Below are positions 62,649 to 64,000 of a DNA stretch of 64,000 nt, one piece after another. Numbering within the stretch: position 1 is the stretch's first letter; every line of letters begins with the position of its first letter. A model generated the notes under the pieces. It was not told the origin of the DNA. It ran no database searches and saw only the letters and a list, made by a program, of their open reading frames with translations. The DNA is from Apostichopus japonicus (taxonomy: Eukaryota; Echinodermata; Holothuroidea; Aspidochirotida; Stichopodidae), in assembly GCF_037975245.1 (NCBI RefSeq), contig NC_092576.1:324501-388500 (forward strand), in the 5' to 3' direction. The translations under genes were made by a program, and so were the position numbers.

Positions 62649-64000
62649 ATTGTGAGTCAAACCGTCTTCATGGGCCAATCCAGAAGGGGAGGGATTCAGT
62701 GTTTCGAGAAAATGATCGCAGTAGCTTATATACTTTCCGTTGTTTTGTTATGTACATAACGTACGGGACTACCTTCGTTGAGGGGGGGGGGGGTTGGTCT
62801 GACGCAACACAAGCTAGCATGCTCGAAAAAGAGCGGCTGGTCTGAAGAAAAGGGTACCTTCTGATCGATGGGTTGCAAACCTTCACCCCGTCTCATACGC
62901 GCCCATGGTTAGACCTATGTAGATCTTATAGATAATTGTCTGCACCCCTTAATCAGGTGTTGGTATTTATAGGTTGGGCGCCGCTCCTTATCTGTTCATT
63001 ACCTCAGGATCATTTGCTATTTTGACTGTATTAGTTAGTCTTGCCTTATTAAACTTTCACGAAACTTCATATAGGCCTATCCTACGACTCCATTCATATC
63101 CTCTCACCCCCACATAAGAAACAGTTATTATTTTACTAACAACCATGCAGACATTTCCACGGGGAAATTCGGGGATACTCCATATATCTGTGCAGTTTGC
63201 CGTATATTTATAACACGATACAGGCTATTAATAAATAAATGTCAAGCTAAACAGCTGGCCTATTGTCGCCCCAATTCCTTTTGACAGTAATTTGCATTGG
63301 TTGTTGGGACTTTAGAAATTGGGCCTATAGTCGCCGGGGCAGCTCTGTGTTCCAAAATGTACATGTAGGGTACTATAGGGTGCATACAAATAATGACGGG
63401 CTAAGACCCGAAAATACTGGTAGTGATATATATTAACCCATGAACGAGTAAATTTATACTTCAGTACATAAATACTGGGTGATAATTCCCCCAGGGTGGC
63501 ATTTTAAACTAATCACAAGTGTATAGAACAAATACAACCACATGAAGTGTATAAATAGCTCTTATCTTGTGTGATTCTACCCTCTTACGATACTTCAAAA
63601 TAAGTGTTGTTGGTGTTATACCCTTTTTGATTTAAAACAACATACTAAGAAGGGTTATTTTACACCTTGTTACTAAGGTATACATTATTCGTGCAAAGTA
63701 CATGTTATGTGGGTAAAATTACCCTATTGGTTAAAAAGGGTACTTTTTTGAAAAGTGAGTGTAAAATAAGCACTGTAAATGTGTAAATGTACATAAATCA
63801 TTGTGTCTTATTACACGCACAGTATGTAAATTTACCCACAAAGATCAGAAATACACAAACCGGCTTTACCTCGGGGTATATGTACACGTTAATCGGGTAA
63901 TGGCCAAGGCAATGGTTATGTTTACACTTTGTGATGGTATAACTACATTGTGGATGTTTATTATACACTTTTCCAGTGTTTAATAACAATCCATGTGTTA
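62649..64000. other. No gene recognised; TTACCC/GGGTAA-rich right edge
   Basis: From about 63570 to the end, short GGGTAA, TTACCC, GTGTAAA and CACTGTAAA motifs are frequent. They resemble the composition around the CACTG terminus at 48722. This could be the other subterminal region of the same large element, but no terminus is reached before the window ends. Confidence 0.35.

Overview
The window is eukaryotic genomic DNA, AT-rich, with spliced genes, GT-AG introns, long (TA)n microsatellites and a very heavy transposable-element load. An alpha-2,8-sialyltransferase gene, a TMEM101 gene, DIRS, CR1/L2-type LINE, hAT and CACTA-like elements, and a SAMD3-like gene together suggest a marine invertebrate deuterostome. 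An echinoderm is my best guess, but this is inference from gene content and was not tested by any search.

Layout. 1-7.4 kb: a decayed CR1/L2-group LINE on the minus strand, split by a nest of TIR elements up to four levels deep. 8.1-8.6 kb: an intact hAT MITE. 9.4-14.2 kb: TMEM101 (minus; two exons secure), with a 65/67-bp minisatellite upstream. 14.7-18 kb: a U2 snRNA fragment, microsatellites, hairpins and two tRNA-SINE fragments. 18.9-43.0 kb: a sialyltransferase gene (minus) that reads as complete in three exons. Its 21.9-kb first intron holds a ~270-bp higher-order minisatellite, a 12.4-kb hAT element (22909-35286, 8-bp target duplication) and a 1.4-kb hAT element (39953-41362). The 12.4-kb hAT carries a DUF4371/TTF-type transposase gene, interrupted by a 9.9-kb segment (23534-33451) that is bounded by a 5-bp target duplication and looks like a composite transposon. 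44.1-48.7 kb: a nearly full-length DIRS-like tyrosine-recombinase retroelement with three in-frame TGA stops. 48.7 kb to beyond the window end: a possible very large CACTA-like transposon, with a CACTG terminus, a 77-bp subterminal array, an eight-exon SAMD3-like gene and a single-exon zinc-finger/tnp2-like transposase.

How it fits together. The host genes visible are TMEM101 and the sialyltransferase; almost everything else is mobile DNA or its debris. Several insertion boundaries can be proven by exact target-site duplications: CCAACAAC, ATCAA, CATAG, CGCGGCGG, CACCCCAT, GTTCCATC, ATTGTGAG, CATAT and ATACA. The most interesting structures are the composite transposon, the shared subterminal motif of the CAGNGGCG-type elements, the inverted tandem-array foldback at 24.2-25.0 kb, and the candidate two-gene CACTA-like element at the right end.
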